Assembly (NCBI GenBank): GCA_024758765.1
Contig: CP101406.1
Span: 4,340,001 to 4,404,000, forward strand
Direction: 5' to 3'
Source: Mycobacterium sp. SVM_VP21
GTDB taxonomy: Bacteria; Actinomycetota; Actinomycetes; Mycobacteriales; Mycobacteriaceae
DNA: 64,000 nt
Shown: positions 20,348 to 28,871 of the stretch, in pieces
Layout of the letters: each line of letters starts with the position of its first letter
How positions within the stretch are numbered: the first letter of the stretch is position 1
Program-made: the position numbers and the translations under genes
Notes under the pieces: model-generated
Seen by the model: the letters and a program-made list of their open reading frames with translations, nothing else
What the model was told of the DNA's origin: nothing
Database searches by the model: none

Positions 20348-21423
20348 CAGGCATGGGTTCGATCAGCGATGTCGCCGGCATCCGGGTGGGCCACCACCAG
20401 CGGATTGATCCAGACGCGACACTCGGGTCCGGTTGGGCCACCGGCGTCACCGTCGTGTTGGCGCCACCGGGGACGGTCGGCGCTGTCGACGGTCGCGGTG
20501 GAGCGCCGGGCACCCGGGAGACCGACCTGTTGGACCCGGCCAACAGTGTGCGCTGGGTGGACGCGGTGGTGCTTTCCGGCGGCAGCGCTTACGGACTGGC
20601 GGCCGCCGACGGCGTGATGACCTGGTTGGAGGAGCAGGGCCGCGGTGTGGCGCTGGAGGGCGGCGTGGTGCCGATCGTGCCGGCCGCGGTCATCTTCGAC
20701 CTCCCGGTCGGCGGCTGGGATCGCCGGCCCACCGCGGAATTCGGCTACGCCGCTGCGGTCGCGGCCGCCGGCCCTGACGGCCAACAACCGGCATCGGGCA
20801 GCGTCGGCGCCGGAGCCGGGGCGCGCGCCGGTGTCTTCAAGGGGGGCGTGGGCAGCGCGTCGATGACACTGGAGTTCGGGGACGACGTGGTCACCGTGGG
20901 TGCGATCGTGGTGGTGAATCCCACCGGTGAACTCATCGATCCCACCACCGGTCTGCCCTGGTCAACCCTGCTCATCGAAGAATTCGGGCTGACGGCGCCG
21001 CCGTCGGAACAGTTGGCGATCCTCGCCGGCCTGGAACCCAAATCCGTGTCGCTCAACACCACCCTCGCCGTGGTGGCCACCGACGCCGCGCTCAGCCCGG
21101 CCGGCTGCCGCCGGGTGGCGATCGCCGCGCAGGACGGGCTGGCCCGCACCATCCGGCCCTCGCACACGCCGGTGGACGGCGACACGGTGTTCGCGTTGTC
21201 GACCGGGACCGTCGACGTTGCGCCGCTGCCGGGAGTACCTGCTGCGATGTCCCCGGAGACGGGCCTGATTGCGGAGGTCGGCGCCGCCGCGGCGGACTGT
21301 CTGGCCCGGGCGGTGCTGTCGGGGTTGCTGTGTGCGGATCCGGTGGCCGGAATCCCGACCTACCGGGGCACCGTCCCGGGCGCATTCGCCGCCCGGCCCT
21401 GCGACCGTTCGGGAAGGCTGTGA
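20344..21423 (+). CDS. P1-family (DmpA/NylC-like) N-terminal-nucleophile peptidase, Rv1333-like
   Basis: This family self-cleaves at an Asn/Gly-nucleophile bond to give two subunits with aminopeptidase or amidase activity. The 359-residue product has N-terminal SDVAGIRVGHH, then VVLSGGSAYGLAAADGVM, GSVGAGAGARAGVFKGGVGSAS and the likely processing site SLNTTLAVVATDA (Asn ~238 / Thr ~239). ATG 20344 overlaps the regulator's stop. In M. tuberculosis the next genes are mec, cysO and cysM; here a rhomboid protease gene begins 7 bp after the stop. Physiological substrate unknown. Confidence 0.9.
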   Translation: MTGMGSISDVAGIRVGHHQRIDPDATLGSGWATGVTVVLAPPGTVGAVDGRGGAPGTRETDLLDPANSVRWVDAVVLSGGSAYGLAAADGVMTWLEEQGRGVALEGGVVPIVPAAVIFDLPVGGWDRRPTAEFGYAAAVAAAGPDGQQPASGSVGAGAGARAGVFKGGVGSASMTLEFGDDVVTVGAIVVVNPTGELIDPTTGLPWSTLLIEEFGLTAPPSEQLAILAGLEPKSVSLNTTLAVVATDAALSPAGCRRVAIAAQDGLARTIRPSHTPVDGDTVFALSTGTVDVAPLPGVPAAMSPETGLIAEVGAAAADCLARAVLSGLLCADPVAGIPTYRGTVPGAFAARPCDRSGRL

Positions 21424-21430
21424 GGTGGGC

Positions 21431-22093
21431 ATGACTCCCCGCGGGGGGAGAGCACCGACACCACAGCCCGAGGAGAAATCCCTCTGGCGCACCGGCGGGG
21501 CTACCATCATCGCGTTCGTTGGACTGCTCTACCTGATCGAAGCCGTGGACCAGGTCGGCGGCCACCAGTTAGACCGCAACGGCATCCGGCCGCTGGAGAC
21601 CGACGGCCTATGGGGGGTGCTGTTCGCCCCGCTGCTGCACGCGAACTGGGCGCACCTGCTGGCCAACACCGGCCCCGCCCTGGTGCTGGGCTTCTTGTTG
21701 ACGTTGACCGGGCTGTCCCGGTTTGTGCTGGCCACCGCGATCGTGTGGATTGTCGGGGGGCTGGGGACATGGCTGATCGGCAACGTCGGGTCGTCGTGCG
21801 GGCCGACGGACCACATCGGTGCCTCCGGCCTGATCTTTGGCTGGCTGGCCTTCTTGATGGTGTTCGGGTGGTTCACCCGCCGCATCTGGCAGATCCTGGT
21901 CGGGGTCGTGGTGCTGTTCCTCTACGGCGGAATCCTGTGGGGAGCGGTGCCGGTGCTCTTGAATGGTCCAGTGTGTGGCGGGGTGTCCTGGCAGGGCCAC
22001 CTGTGCGGTGCGCTGGCTGGGGTGCTGGCTGCCTATTGGCTGGCGGCTCCCGAACGTAAGTCCCGGAAACTTCGTCGGGGGGCGGCTGCGTGA
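21431..22093 (+). CDS. Rhomboid-family intramembrane serine protease (Rv1337-like)
   Basis: The product is 220 residues from ATG 21431; an in-frame GTG two codons upstream is possible. About six transmembrane helices are visible. The catalytic Ser lies in [15 protein letters not shown] (~132) and the catalytic His in [13 protein letters not shown] (~188), with [11 protein letters not shown] in the first loop as in rhomboids. Rhomboids cleave substrate transmembrane helices; the mycobacterial substrate is unknown. The stop overlaps the murI GTG (GTGA), giving a coupled rhomboid-murI pair. Confidence 0.93.
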   Translation: MTPRGGRAPTPQPEEKSLWRTGGATIIAFVGLLYLIEAVDQVGGHQLDRNGIRPLETDGLWGVLFAPLLHANWAHLLANTGPALVLGFLLTLTGLSRFVLATAIVWIVGGLGTWLIGNVGSSCGPTDHIGASGLIFGWLAFLMVFGWFTRRIWQILVGVVVLFLYGGILWGAVPVLLNGPVCGGVSWQGHLCGALAGVLAAYWLAAPERKSRKLRRGAAA

Positions 22094-22896
22094 GCCCGAT
22101 CGGAATCTTCGACTCCGGCGTCGGCGGGCTGACCGTGGCCCGATCGATCATCGACCAGCTGCCCGACGAGGACATCATCTACGTCGGCGACACCGGCAAC
22201 GGTCCCTACGGCCCGCTGACCATTCCCGAGGTCCGTGCGCACGCCCTGGCCATCGGAGACGATCTGGTCGCGCGCGGCATCAAGGCCTTGGTGATCGCCT
22301 GCAACACCGCGTCGGCGGCGTGCCTGCGCGACGCGCGGGAACGCTACGACGTGCCGGTCATCGAGGTGATCCTGCCGGCGGTGCGCCGGGCGGTAGCAAC
22401 CACCCGCAACGGCCGCATCGGGGTGATCGGGACGCAGGCGACCATCGCCAGTCACGCCTACCAGGATGCGTTCGCCGCGGCCCGTGACACCGAGATCACC
22501 GCGGTGGCCTGCCCGCGTTTTGTCGACTTCGTCGAGCGCGGTATCACCAGTGGCCGGCAGGTGTTGGGACTGGCCGAGGGGTATCTGGAGCCGTTGCAGC
22601 GCGCCGGGGTCGACACCCTGGTGTTGGGTTGCACGCATTACCCGCTGTTGTCGGGATTGATCCAGCTCGCGATGGGTGAGCAGGTGACGCTGGTGTCCAG
22701 CGCCGAAGAGACGGCCAAGGAACTGTTGCGGGTGCTCACCGAGCGCGACTTACTACGCCCGCATGAGGCCGCCCCGGCAACACGGGTCTTCGAGGCCACC
22801 GGTGACCCGGAGGCGTTTGCTGACCTGGCTACCCGATTTTTGGGACCGGCTATCACCGGCGTCGGAGCCGTCCACCGCCACGCCCCGTTGCACTAG
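22090..22896 (+). CDS. murI: Glutamate racemase MurI
   Basis: MurI makes D-glutamate for peptidoglycan. The 268-residue product is full length. It contains [30 protein letters not shown] (substrate loop), catalytic Cys in [11 protein letters not shown] (~74), second catalytic Cys in [11 protein letters not shown] (~185) and ATRFLGP near the end. GTG 22090 overlaps the rhomboid stop by 4 bp. It is followed after 80 bp by the Rv1339-like phosphodiesterase gene, as in M. tuberculosis. Confidence 0.97.
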   Translation: MSPIGIFDSGVGGLTVARSIIDQLPDEDIIYVGDTGNGPYGPLTIPEVRAHALAIGDDLVARGIKALVIACNTASAACLRDARERYDVPVIEVILPAVRRAVATTRNGRIGVIGTQATIASHAYQDAFAAARDTEITAVACPRFVDFVERGITSGRQVLGLAEGYLEPLQRAGVDTLVLGCTHYPLLSGLIQLAMGEQVTLVSSAEETAKELLRVLTERDLLRPHEAAPATRVFEATGDPEAFADLATRFLGPAITGVGAVHRHAPLH

Positions 22897-22976
22897 CCCA
22901 TGATTTCGATGACGAATAGTGAGCAAAGCGCCGGTGTCTTCGTCATGCTCGCGGCGAACATGGCACAGTAGGGAAC

Positions 22977-23753
22977 GTGCGACTGACCGTGCTGGGCTGC
23001 TCCGGCAGTGTGGTGGGTCCGGACTCGCCGGCATCGGGATACCTGTTGCAGGCGCCGGACTCGCCGCCGCTGGTAATCGACTTCGGAGGTGGGGTCCTCG
23101 GCGCCCTGCAACGCCATGTCGATCCGGGGTCGGTCCATGTGCTGTTGTCGCACTTGCATGCCGACCACTGCTTGGATCTGCCCGGGCTGTTTGTCTGGCG
23201 CCGCTACCACCCGTCGGTGGCGATCAGGCCGTTCGATAAGGGCCTGCTCTACGGGCCGAGCGACACCTGGTCGCGGATGGGCGCGGCGTCCTCGCCCTAC
23301 GGCGGGGAGATCGACGACATCACCGACATCTTCGATGTCCGCGCCTGGGCGGACGGTGAGCCGGTCACGTTCGGGGAGCTGCGTGTGCAGCCCGGCTTGG
23401 TGTCGCATCCGACCGAGTCCTACGGGATGCGGATCACCGATCCGTCCGGCGCGACGTTGGTCTACAGCGCCGATACCGGCTTTTGCGATGCGGTGATCGA
23501 ATTGGCGCGCGGCGCCGATGTGTTCTTGTGTGAGGCGTCGTGGACCCATGAGGCCAACCGCCCACCCAACCTGCACCTGTCGGGAACCGAGGCCGGGCGG
23601 ATCGCCGCGGCCGCGGGTGTCGGACAACTACTGCTGACCCACATCCCGCCCTGGACCTCGCGCGAGGACGTGATCGGGGAGGCCAAGGCGGAGTTCGATG
23701 GCCCGGTGCACGCCGTGGTGTGCGACGAGTCGTTCGACATCAAGCGGTCCTGA
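22977..23753 (+). CDS. Metallo-beta-lactamase-fold cyclic nucleotide phosphodiesterase (Rv1339-like)
   Basis: The 258-residue product starts at GTG 22977 (RLTVLGCSGSVVGPDSPASGY). The binuclear metal motif is LLSHLHADHCLDLPG; later ligands lie in GLVSHPTE, LVYSADTGF and LLLTHIPPW. M. tuberculosis Rv1339 is an atypical class II cAMP phosphodiesterase that lowers intracellular cAMP and affects drug tolerance; orthology is inferred from sequence and position. It is followed by rph after 37 bp and may be in the same transcript as murI-rph-rdgB. Confidence 0.93.
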   Translation: MRLTVLGCSGSVVGPDSPASGYLLQAPDSPPLVIDFGGGVLGALQRHVDPGSVHVLLSHLHADHCLDLPGLFVWRRYHPSVAIRPFDKGLLYGPSDTWSRMGAASSPYGGEIDDITDIFDVRAWADGEPVTFGELRVQPGLVSHPTESYGMRITDPSGATLVYSADTGFCDAVIELARGADVFLCEASWTHEANRPPNLHLSGTEAGRIAAAAGVGQLLLTHIPPWTSREDVIGEAKAEFDGPVHAVVCDESFDIKRS

Positions 23754-23790
23754 CACAACTCAGGACGCCGTCCGCGGTTAGGGTTGTCGC

Positions 23791-24570
23791 GTGTCCAAAC
23801 GAGAAGACGGTCGCCTCGACGACGAGCTGCGCCCGGTCGTCATCACCCGCGGCTTCACCGCCAACCCGGCCGGATCGGTTCTGGTCGAGTTCGGCAACAC
23901 CCGGGTCATGTGCACGGCCAGCGTCACCGAAGGCGTTCCGCGCTGGCGGAAGGGTTCCGGCCGCGGTTGGCTGACCGCCGAGTACGCGATGCTGCCGGCC
24001 GCTACCCACACCCGCTCGGACCGCGAATCGGTCAAGGGCCGAGTGGGCGGGCGAACCCAGGAGATCAGCCGGCTGGTGGGCCGCTCGCTGCGCGCCTGCA
24101 TCGACCTGGCCGCGCTGGGGGAGAACACCATCGCGATCGACTGCGACGTACTGCAGGCCGACGGCGGTACCCGCACCGCGGCGATCACCGGGGCGTATGT
24201 GGCGCTCGCCGATGCGGTTACTTACCTGTCTGCCGCCGGCAAGTTGTCGGACCCGCGCCCGTTGTCGTGCGCGATCTCAGCCGTCAGCGTCGGCGTGGTC
24301 GACGGCCGGGTCCGCGTCGATCTTCCCTACGAAGAGGATTCGCGGGCCGAGGTCGACATGAACGTGGTCGCCACCGACACCGGCACCCTGGTGGAGATCC
24401 AGGGCACCGGAGAGGGGGCCACCTTCCCGCGCTCGACGCTGGACAAGATGCTCGATGCGGCGCTGGCCGCCTGCGAGAAGCTGTTCGTGGTGCAGCGCGA
24501 AGCGCTGGAACTGCCGTATCCGGGGGTGCTGCCGGAGGGGCCGGCGCCGAAGAAGGCGTTCGGCAGCTGA
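23791..24570 (+). CDS. rph: Ribonuclease PH
   Basis: RNase PH trims tRNA 3' ends by phosphorolysis. The 259-residue product starts at GTG 23791. It contains [40 protein letters not shown], the phosphate-binding segment [45 protein letters not shown] and [11 protein letters not shown]. The length matches bacterial RNase PH plus a short C-terminal tail. The stop TGA overlaps the rdgB start region (CTGA), indicating coupling. Confidence 0.97.
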   Translation: MSKREDGRLDDELRPVVITRGFTANPAGSVLVEFGNTRVMCTASVTEGVPRWRKGSGRGWLTAEYAMLPAATHTRSDRESVKGRVGGRTQEISRLVGRSLRACIDLAALGENTIAIDCDVLQADGGTRTAAITGAYVALADAVTYLSAAGKLSDPRPLSCAISAVSVGVVDGRVRVDLPYEEDSRAEVDMNVVATDTGTLVEIQGTGEGATFPRSTLDKMLDAALAACEKLFVVQREALELPYPGVLPEGPAPKKAFGS

Positions 24571-25175
24571 TCGACATTCTGGTGGCCAGCCGCAACCGCA
24601 AGAAGCTGGCCGAGCTGAGCCGGGTGCTGGAGCACGCCGGCGTCTCGGGAGTGCAACTGGTCTCCCTCGATGAGGTGGCACCCTATCCCGAGGCGCCCGA
24701 AACCGGGGCGACGTTCGAGGAGAACGCCCTGGCCAAAGCGCGTGACGGCTACGCGGCCACCGGATTGCCTTGTGTCGCAGATGATTCGGGCCTGACCGTC
24801 TCCGCGCTCAACGGCATGCCGGGGGTGCTGTCGGCGCGCTGGTCGGGTAAACACGGCGACGACGCGGCCAACACCGCCCTGTTGCTGGCGCAGTTGAGCG
24901 ACGTGCCCGACGAGCGGCGCGGCGCGGCGTTCGTCTCCGCGTGCGCGCTGGTATGGGGTGCCGGCCCCGAGCACCAGGTGGTGGTGCGCGGCGAGTGGGC
25001 CGGCAGCATCGCCCGAGAACCGCACGGCGACGGCGGATTCGGCTACGACCCGGTTTTTGTGCCGGCCGATACCGACCGCACTGCGGCGCAGTTGAGCCCG
25101 GCCGAGAAGGACGCCGCGTCGCACCGCAGCCGAGCGCTGGAGTTGCTTTTGCCGGCGCTGCGCTCGCTGGCGTAG
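24567..25175 (+). CDS. rdgB: RdgB/HAM1 dITP/XTP pyrophosphatase, unusual start
   Basis: The enzyme hydrolyses non-canonical purine NTPs such as dITP and XTP. The product contains the ITPase start motif [12 protein letters not shown] (S/T-x-N-x-x-K), [52 protein letters not shown] and SHRSRAL. No ATG, GTG or TTG sits in the normal place. The first plausible codon is CTG 24567, in the same geometry as an ATGA overlap with the rph stop. The nearest GTG (24582) would cut into the first beta strand and give MASRNRKK. I use CTG 24567 (202 residues); the exact start needs N-terminal data. It ends before a 30-bp palindrome. Confidence 0.9.
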   Translation: MIDILVASRNRKKLAELSRVLEHAGVSGVQLVSLDEVAPYPEAPETGATFEENALAKARDGYAATGLPCVADDSGLTVSALNGMPGVLSARWSGKHGDDAANTALLLAQLSDVPDERRGAAFVSACALVWGAGPEHQVVVRGEWAGSIAREPHGDGGFGYDPVFVPADTDRTAAQLSPAEKDAASHRSRALELLLPALRSLA

Positions 25176-25211
25176 CGACGCCGCTGGGGCCTCAGCCGCC
25201 GACAATCCTCT

Positions 25212-25241
25212 GCCGAGCGTGAAGCTAGCTTCACGCTCGGC
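25212..25241. terminator. 30-bp perfect palindrome (bidirectional terminator)
   Basis: Every base of 25212-25241 pairs with its partner, with the centre at GAAGCTAGCTTC. It lies between the convergent ends of rdgB (25175) and the Rv1342c-like gene (25256). A terminator is the simplest reading, although no T-tract is present. Confidence 0.7.
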
Positions 25242-25255
25242 GCAGCTGCGAGGCC

Positions 25256-25597
25256 TCAGAGGTTGAACTGGGCCTTGATGTTTCGGGACTGGAAGTGTTC
25301 GACGATGATGCCGAGCAGGGGAATAGTGCCGGACAGCAGCACTCCTACGGTCTTGCCGAGCGGCCAGCGGACCTTGACCGCCAGGTTGAAAGCGGCCAGC
25401 AGGTAGGCGAAGTACACCCAGCCGTGCACCACAGCGATCCAGGTCGGGGGGTTGTCCACCTTGACCACGTAGCGCATCACGATCTCGTAGCACAGGGCGA
25501 TCAGCCAGATACCGGTTGTCCACGCCATCACCCGGTAGGGCAGCAGCGCGCTGCGGATCTTCTCGGCGGGAGCGGCCTGGGCGGAGGACTCGGTCAT
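25256..25597 (-). CDS. DUF3817 membrane protein (Rv1342c-like)
   Basis: The 113-residue product has three to four transmembrane helices: MAWTTGIWLIALCYEIVM, WIAVVHGWVYFAYLLAAFNLAV and VGVLLSGTIPLLGIIVEH. The YRVMAW and VHGW segments fit the DUF3817 family found in actinobacteria beside lprD. Its ATG overlaps the lprD stop (ATGA), so the pair is translationally coupled. Function is unknown. Confidence 0.85.
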   Translation of the reverse strand: MTESSAQAAPAEKIRSALLPYRVMAWTTGIWLIALCYEIVMRYVVKVDNPPTWIAVVHGWVYFAYLLAAFNLAVKVRWPLGKTVGVLLSGTIPLLGIIVEHFQSRNIKAQFNL

Positions 25598-25965
25598 GCG
25601 GTGTTCCTGTTCTGTCGGGCGTTCTCGGAGAGCTCGGCCAAATAGGCGTTGTACTCCCGCATCGCGGGGTCATCGGTGGGAGCAGCGGCCGCGGGCCGCT
25701 CCGGCAGCAGTCCAGCGGGTATCTCGGTCACCGTGTCTTCGGGGTGCAGCTCGGGCGGCTCTTCTTCATAGCGGACGAACTTGCGGTAGGCGTACACGCA
25801 GAACCAGGCGAACAGCGGCCACTGCAGCGCGTAGCCCAGATTCTGGAAGGTGCCGTTGACCTCTTGGAACCGAGTCCACTGCCACCAGCCCAGCCCCAGG
25901 CACGCGCTGGCGGCGACGATCACCAGCACAACCAGTGCAGGTCTCCGACGCCGTGTAGTGGACAC
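25594..25965 (-). CDS. lprD: LprD-like membrane protein/lipoprotein (Rv1343c)
   Basis: From GTG 25965 the product has 123 residues beginning VSTTRRRRPALVV, as in M. tuberculosis LprD (~126). A basic start and hydrophobic segment (VVLVIVAASACLGLGW) precede GWWQWTRFQ, NLGYALQWPLFAWFCVYAYRKFVRYE and an acidic Pro-rich tail with DDPAMREYNAYLAELSE. The putative lipobox ASAC is weak (Ala at -3), so lipidation is uncertain. This gene marks the end of the Rv132x-134x-like block. Confidence 0.88.
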   Translation of the reverse strand: MSTTRRRRPALVVLVIVAASACLGLGWWQWTRFQEVNGTFQNLGYALQWPLFAWFCVYAYRKFVRYEEEPPELHPEDTVTEIPAGLLPERPAAAAPTDDPAMREYNAYLAELSENARQNRNTA

Positions 25966-25999
25966 CCCATGACGGTACCGCGCCAGGCCCGGAATGCCT

Positions 26000-26719
26000 T
26001 CAGGCCTTCGGGCCGACGAACTCGTCGAGTCGCGCGGTGGCGGCTTTACGGTAGACCGCGATTTGGTAGGTGCTGTTCTGCGTCCACGGAATCGCGAGAC
26101 GATCCAGCGCCGCACAGAAGAGGCCGCGGACATCGTCGGAGCGGTTGGAGAAGTGGTACCGGACGCTTCGCACACCGCGGTCGTTGGCCACCACTCTGCA
26201 GCCGTCGCTGTCGATTAGGCCACGAATGAATTCTTCGGTGGCCTGCTCGACGAGCGTTTGCTGCCATGGCTCCAGCCGAATCGGCCGATGATGCTTCTTG
26301 CCGGCGCCGTGCTGGGGGAAAAGGCACGGCCAGTGGTTTGAATAAAGGTAGACCTCGACACAATGATCGGAGCGGCGATACATTGCCGCGTGTTGCCCTG
26401 GCATGACGGCATCGATCGTCTTCCTGCATCGCTCGATGATGCCGGGGTACCCGGTATCGAGAGTGATCCTGAGACGCCACGCTCGACCGCACCGGGAGAT
26501 GCATCCGTCCCCAAGGTAAAGACCGAGGAGGTAGCAGTAGGCAGCTGCGGGCAGGCGAGAGAAATCATGGCTGCGTCTTGCAGCGCGCCGAGTCTCGGGA
26601 TGGTGTCGCCATTGACACACGGTGCGCCGCGGAATAGAGGTCTGTCGTGCGATGGCGCAGTCGTCGAAGCCCGCGGCGATGAGTTGCTGCACAGCGTCGA
26701 ATTCCTCCGTAGATCGCAT
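26000..26719 (-). CDS. Free-standing LAGLIDADG protein with N-terminal helix-turn-helix
   Basis: ATG 26719 gives 239 residues. The region upstream of the ATG is open to 26893 but reads through the tRNA-Leu antisense and is not coding. Residues 5-40 look like a resolvase-type helix-turn-helix (DDCAIARQTSIPRRTVCQW). Two LAGLIDADG helices follow, LLGLYLGDGC (64-73) and FIRGLIDSDG (164-173), each with the acidic residue needed for metal-dependent cleavage. Such proteins are homing endonucleases or domesticated regulators. No intron or intein is nearby. It lies 90 bp from tRNA-Leu, a common target for mobile DNA. Activity is inferred. Confidence 0.85.
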   Translation of the reverse strand: MRSTEEFDAVQQLIAAGFDDCAIARQTSIPRRTVCQWRHHPETRRAARRSHDFSRLPAAAYCYLLGLYLGDGCISRCGRAWRLRITLDTGYPGIIERCRKTIDAVMPGQHAAMYRRSDHCVEVYLYSNHWPCLFPQHGAGKKHHRPIRLEPWQQTLVEQATEEFIRGLIDSDGCRVVANDRGVRSVRYHFSNRSDDVRGLFCAALDRLAIPWTQNSTYQIAVYRKAATARLDEFVGPKA

Positions 26720-26808
26720 GATCCGGCCTTTCCGCGCGTTGTATCCCAACGTAGTTCGGGACACTGACGGAAATTTCTTGCGGACGGACGGGTAGGATTC
26801 CAACGCCA

Positions 26809-26892
26809 GCGGGCGTGATGGAATTGGCAGACATGCGGGCTTTAGGTGCCCGTGCTCGAAAGAGCGTGAGGGTTCGAGTCCCTCCGCCCGCA
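26809..26892 (+). tRNA. tRNA-Leu (anticodon UAG)
   Basis: The acceptor stem GCGGGCG (26809-26815) pairs with CGCCCGC (26885-26891), and the discriminator is A. The anticodon stem CGGGC/GCCCG encloses TTTAGGT with anticodon TAG. A long variable arm (GCTC-GAAA-GAGC) marks a class II tRNA, and the T-arm GAGGG-TTCGAGT-CCCTC is canonical. CCA is not encoded. The sequence is 84 nt. Confidence 0.97.
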
Positions 26893-27124
26893 CAAAGGTG
26901 AACTGGGCCCATCCAGCTAGCGTGATAACCAGGTTTTTATGCCTCTCGGCGGCGGGTGATGGGGCGACCGGCAGCGGACTTTCAGCGCTCTTCCAGCTAA
27001 CGTGCCGATGTCGGGGCGGTAGTGATAGGCAAAATCGGTTCGTCGGCCGCTCGAGTTCGCCTCACCGGTGCTTCCGACGGTGTCAGAATGAACGATCTAG
27101 TCGTCCGTGGATTGGTGCAACGCG

Positions 27125-27490
27125 ATGAAGATGTGGGTGGCCAGCGCGTTCAGCGTTGCGATTGTCAGTGGAGGAGTTCTGGCGCCGATACCGGTTGCCA
27201 TGGCGCAACCCGACCAGGACCAGGTGTTCTTCGACGAACTGCAGGAACAGGGGCTGCACCCCGACTACGACAAGCAGATCTGCGGGAGCATCAAGTGCGA
27301 GCCGCTGCGCACTCTGATGGTGCAAGAGGGCCACGCGGTCTGCGTGGCGCTGAGCGATTCGCCCCGGCTGGTGCCGGTCTCGGTCATCGCGAATCTGGAA
27401 GTGTCACCCGACGAGGCGCACGCCATCATCAATGCGGCGCGGCACGCCTACTGCCCGCAGCTGCCGGACCCGTACCAGCCGGCGACCTGA
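27125..27490 (+). CDS. Small secreted DUF732 protein
   Basis: From ATG 27125 (MKMWVASAFSVAIVSGGVL) the product has 121 residues, with a signal peptide ending near IPVAMAQ. The mature part (DQVFFDELQEQGLHPDYDKQICG ... CVALSDSP ... VIANLEVSPDEAHAIINAARHAYCPQ) has the helical bundle and paired cysteines of mycobacterial DUF732 proteins, a common exported family of unknown role. It converges on the MFS gene with only 5 bp between the two stops. A 230-bp gap separates it from tRNA-Leu, within which I see no other gene. Confidence 0.85.
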   Translation: MKMWVASAFSVAIVSGGVLAPIPVAMAQPDQDQVFFDELQEQGLHPDYDKQICGSIKCEPLRTLMVQEGHAVCVALSDSPRLVPVSVIANLEVSPDEAHAIINAARHAYCPQLPDPYQPAT

Positions 27491-27495
27491 CGCGC

Positions 27496-28803
27496 CTATT
27501 GCTCGGACACGGCCACAGGTATGGGCGTTTCGCCGAACGTCTCGGCGTCGCGGGCTTTTCGTGCGTAGACCACCACGCCGACGGCGGCCACCGCCCAGAC
27601 GATGTACTGCGTCATCCAGGCCAGCCGGAACGCTTCGAATGAATAGCCACCGGTCATTGCGATAACCACCCCCATCGCCTGCATGATGAGCAGGGTGGCG
27701 ATGAAGCCGCCGGTGTTGACCATGCCTTGCGCGGTGCCCAACGCGGCCGGCGGGTTGTAGGTCCGGGCGAAGTCGAAGGCCAGCATCGACACCGGCTGAC
27801 CCGCCGAGATCACCAGGATCAGCATCACCAACAACCAATGCGGCGCGGGGCGCGGCATGGCCAACAGCACCGTCCAGGTCAACGCGATCAGTGCCATCAT
27901 GGTCAGCGCCACGCGTGAGCGGTGTTGCGGCCAACGCCCGGAGATGGTTCCGACCAGCAGCCCCACCACGATGAAGGGCAGCACCGACAGCGTCAGCGCC
28001 GCACCTGCCACGCCGCGCGAAAGCCCTTGCGCGGTAGTCAGGTATGGCACCCCCCACATCAGTGCGAACACGCCGGGGGAGAACGCGTTGCCCATGTGGG
28101 TGAAGAAGCCCGCCTTGGTCCCCGGCCGTGACCACACCGTTTTGATCTCACCGAACGCGTCACCGAAGCTCCGTGCGTGCACTGCGGCCGGCGCTCCCGG
28201 CGGGGCGTCGCGGGTGACGGCGAGTGTCAGCATGCCGGCGAACAGGCCCAGCCCCGCGGCCGAGAGATAGGCGGCCGTCCAGCCGCCGTGCAGCAGGATT
28301 GCTAGGAACGGCACCGCCGAGAGGAACTGGCCGAACTGACCGCAGATGCCGGTCAGCTGGGTGAGCAGCGGAACACGCTTGGGTGCAAACCAATTGGGCA
28401 GCAGTCGGATGACCGAGATGAAGATGAACGAGTCACCCAGGCCGATGACGCCGTACGCACCGACCGCGGTGGGAAGCGAGTGGGTCAGCGACAGCGTCAG
28501 TTGGGCGGCGGAGAGCACTAGAACGCCGGTGGCGATCATCGCCCGGGGGCCGAAGCGGTCCAACAGCACTCCGGCCGGAATCTGCATGGCCGCGTAGACG
28601 ATCAACTGCACGATCACGAACGACGACAGCGTGCTCGGGCCGGCGTGGAAGCGATCGGCGGCGTCGAGGCCCGAGACCCCGAAGGTGGTTCGGTCCAGCA
28701 CTGCCACCAAATAGGACAGCAGCCCGGTGCCCCACACGATCCAGGGACGCAATTCGGGCCTACCTTGTCTGTCAATTGCAGGACACGGGCTATGGTCGCA
28801 CAC
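27496..28803 (-). CDS. MFS transporter (Rv2456c-like)
   Basis: The 435-residue product has about 12 transmembrane helices. The motif-A-like loop is LLDRFGPRAMIATG between helices 2 and 3. An inner segment with SFGDAFGEIKTVWSRPG separates the two halves. Helices in the second half include FIVVGLLVGTISGRW and LLVMLILVISAGQPVSML. The overall sequence resembles the mycobacterial integral membrane transport protein Rv2456c. Substrate unknown. The assigned start is GTG 28803, and the region upstream also holds the start of the divergent DUF1906 gene (28872). The fas-adjacent position seems specific to this genome. Confidence 0.85.
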   Translation of the reverse strand: MCDHSPCPAIDRQGRPELRPWIVWGTGLLSYLVAVLDRTTFGVSGLDAADRFHAGPSTLSSFVIVQLIVYAAMQIPAGVLLDRFGPRAMIATGVLVLSAAQLTLSLTHSLPTAVGAYGVIGLGDSFIFISVIRLLPNWFAPKRVPLLTQLTGICGQFGQFLSAVPFLAILLHGGWTAAYLSAAGLGLFAGMLTLAVTRDAPPGAPAAVHARSFGDAFGEIKTVWSRPGTKAGFFTHMGNAFSPGVFALMWGVPYLTTAQGLSRGVAGAALTLSVLPFIVVGLLVGTISGRWPQHRSRVALTMMALIALTWTVLLAMPRPAPHWLLVMLILVISAGQPVSMLAFDFARTYNPPAALGTAQGMVNTGGFIATLLIMQAMGVVIAMTGGYSFEAFRLAWMTQYIVWAVAAVGVVVYARKARDAETFGETPIPVAVSEQ

Positions 28804-28871
28804 GATTTCGGCGTGGTTTTCGCCGGTGACCGGCCAAAACCGGCACCAAAGTCTGTCTTAGTCTGTGTCGC

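Noticed and set aside
26720..26893. Upstream extension of the LAGLIDADG protein
   Set aside because: The extension is read from tRNA-Leu antisense. ATG 26719 gives the complete domain.
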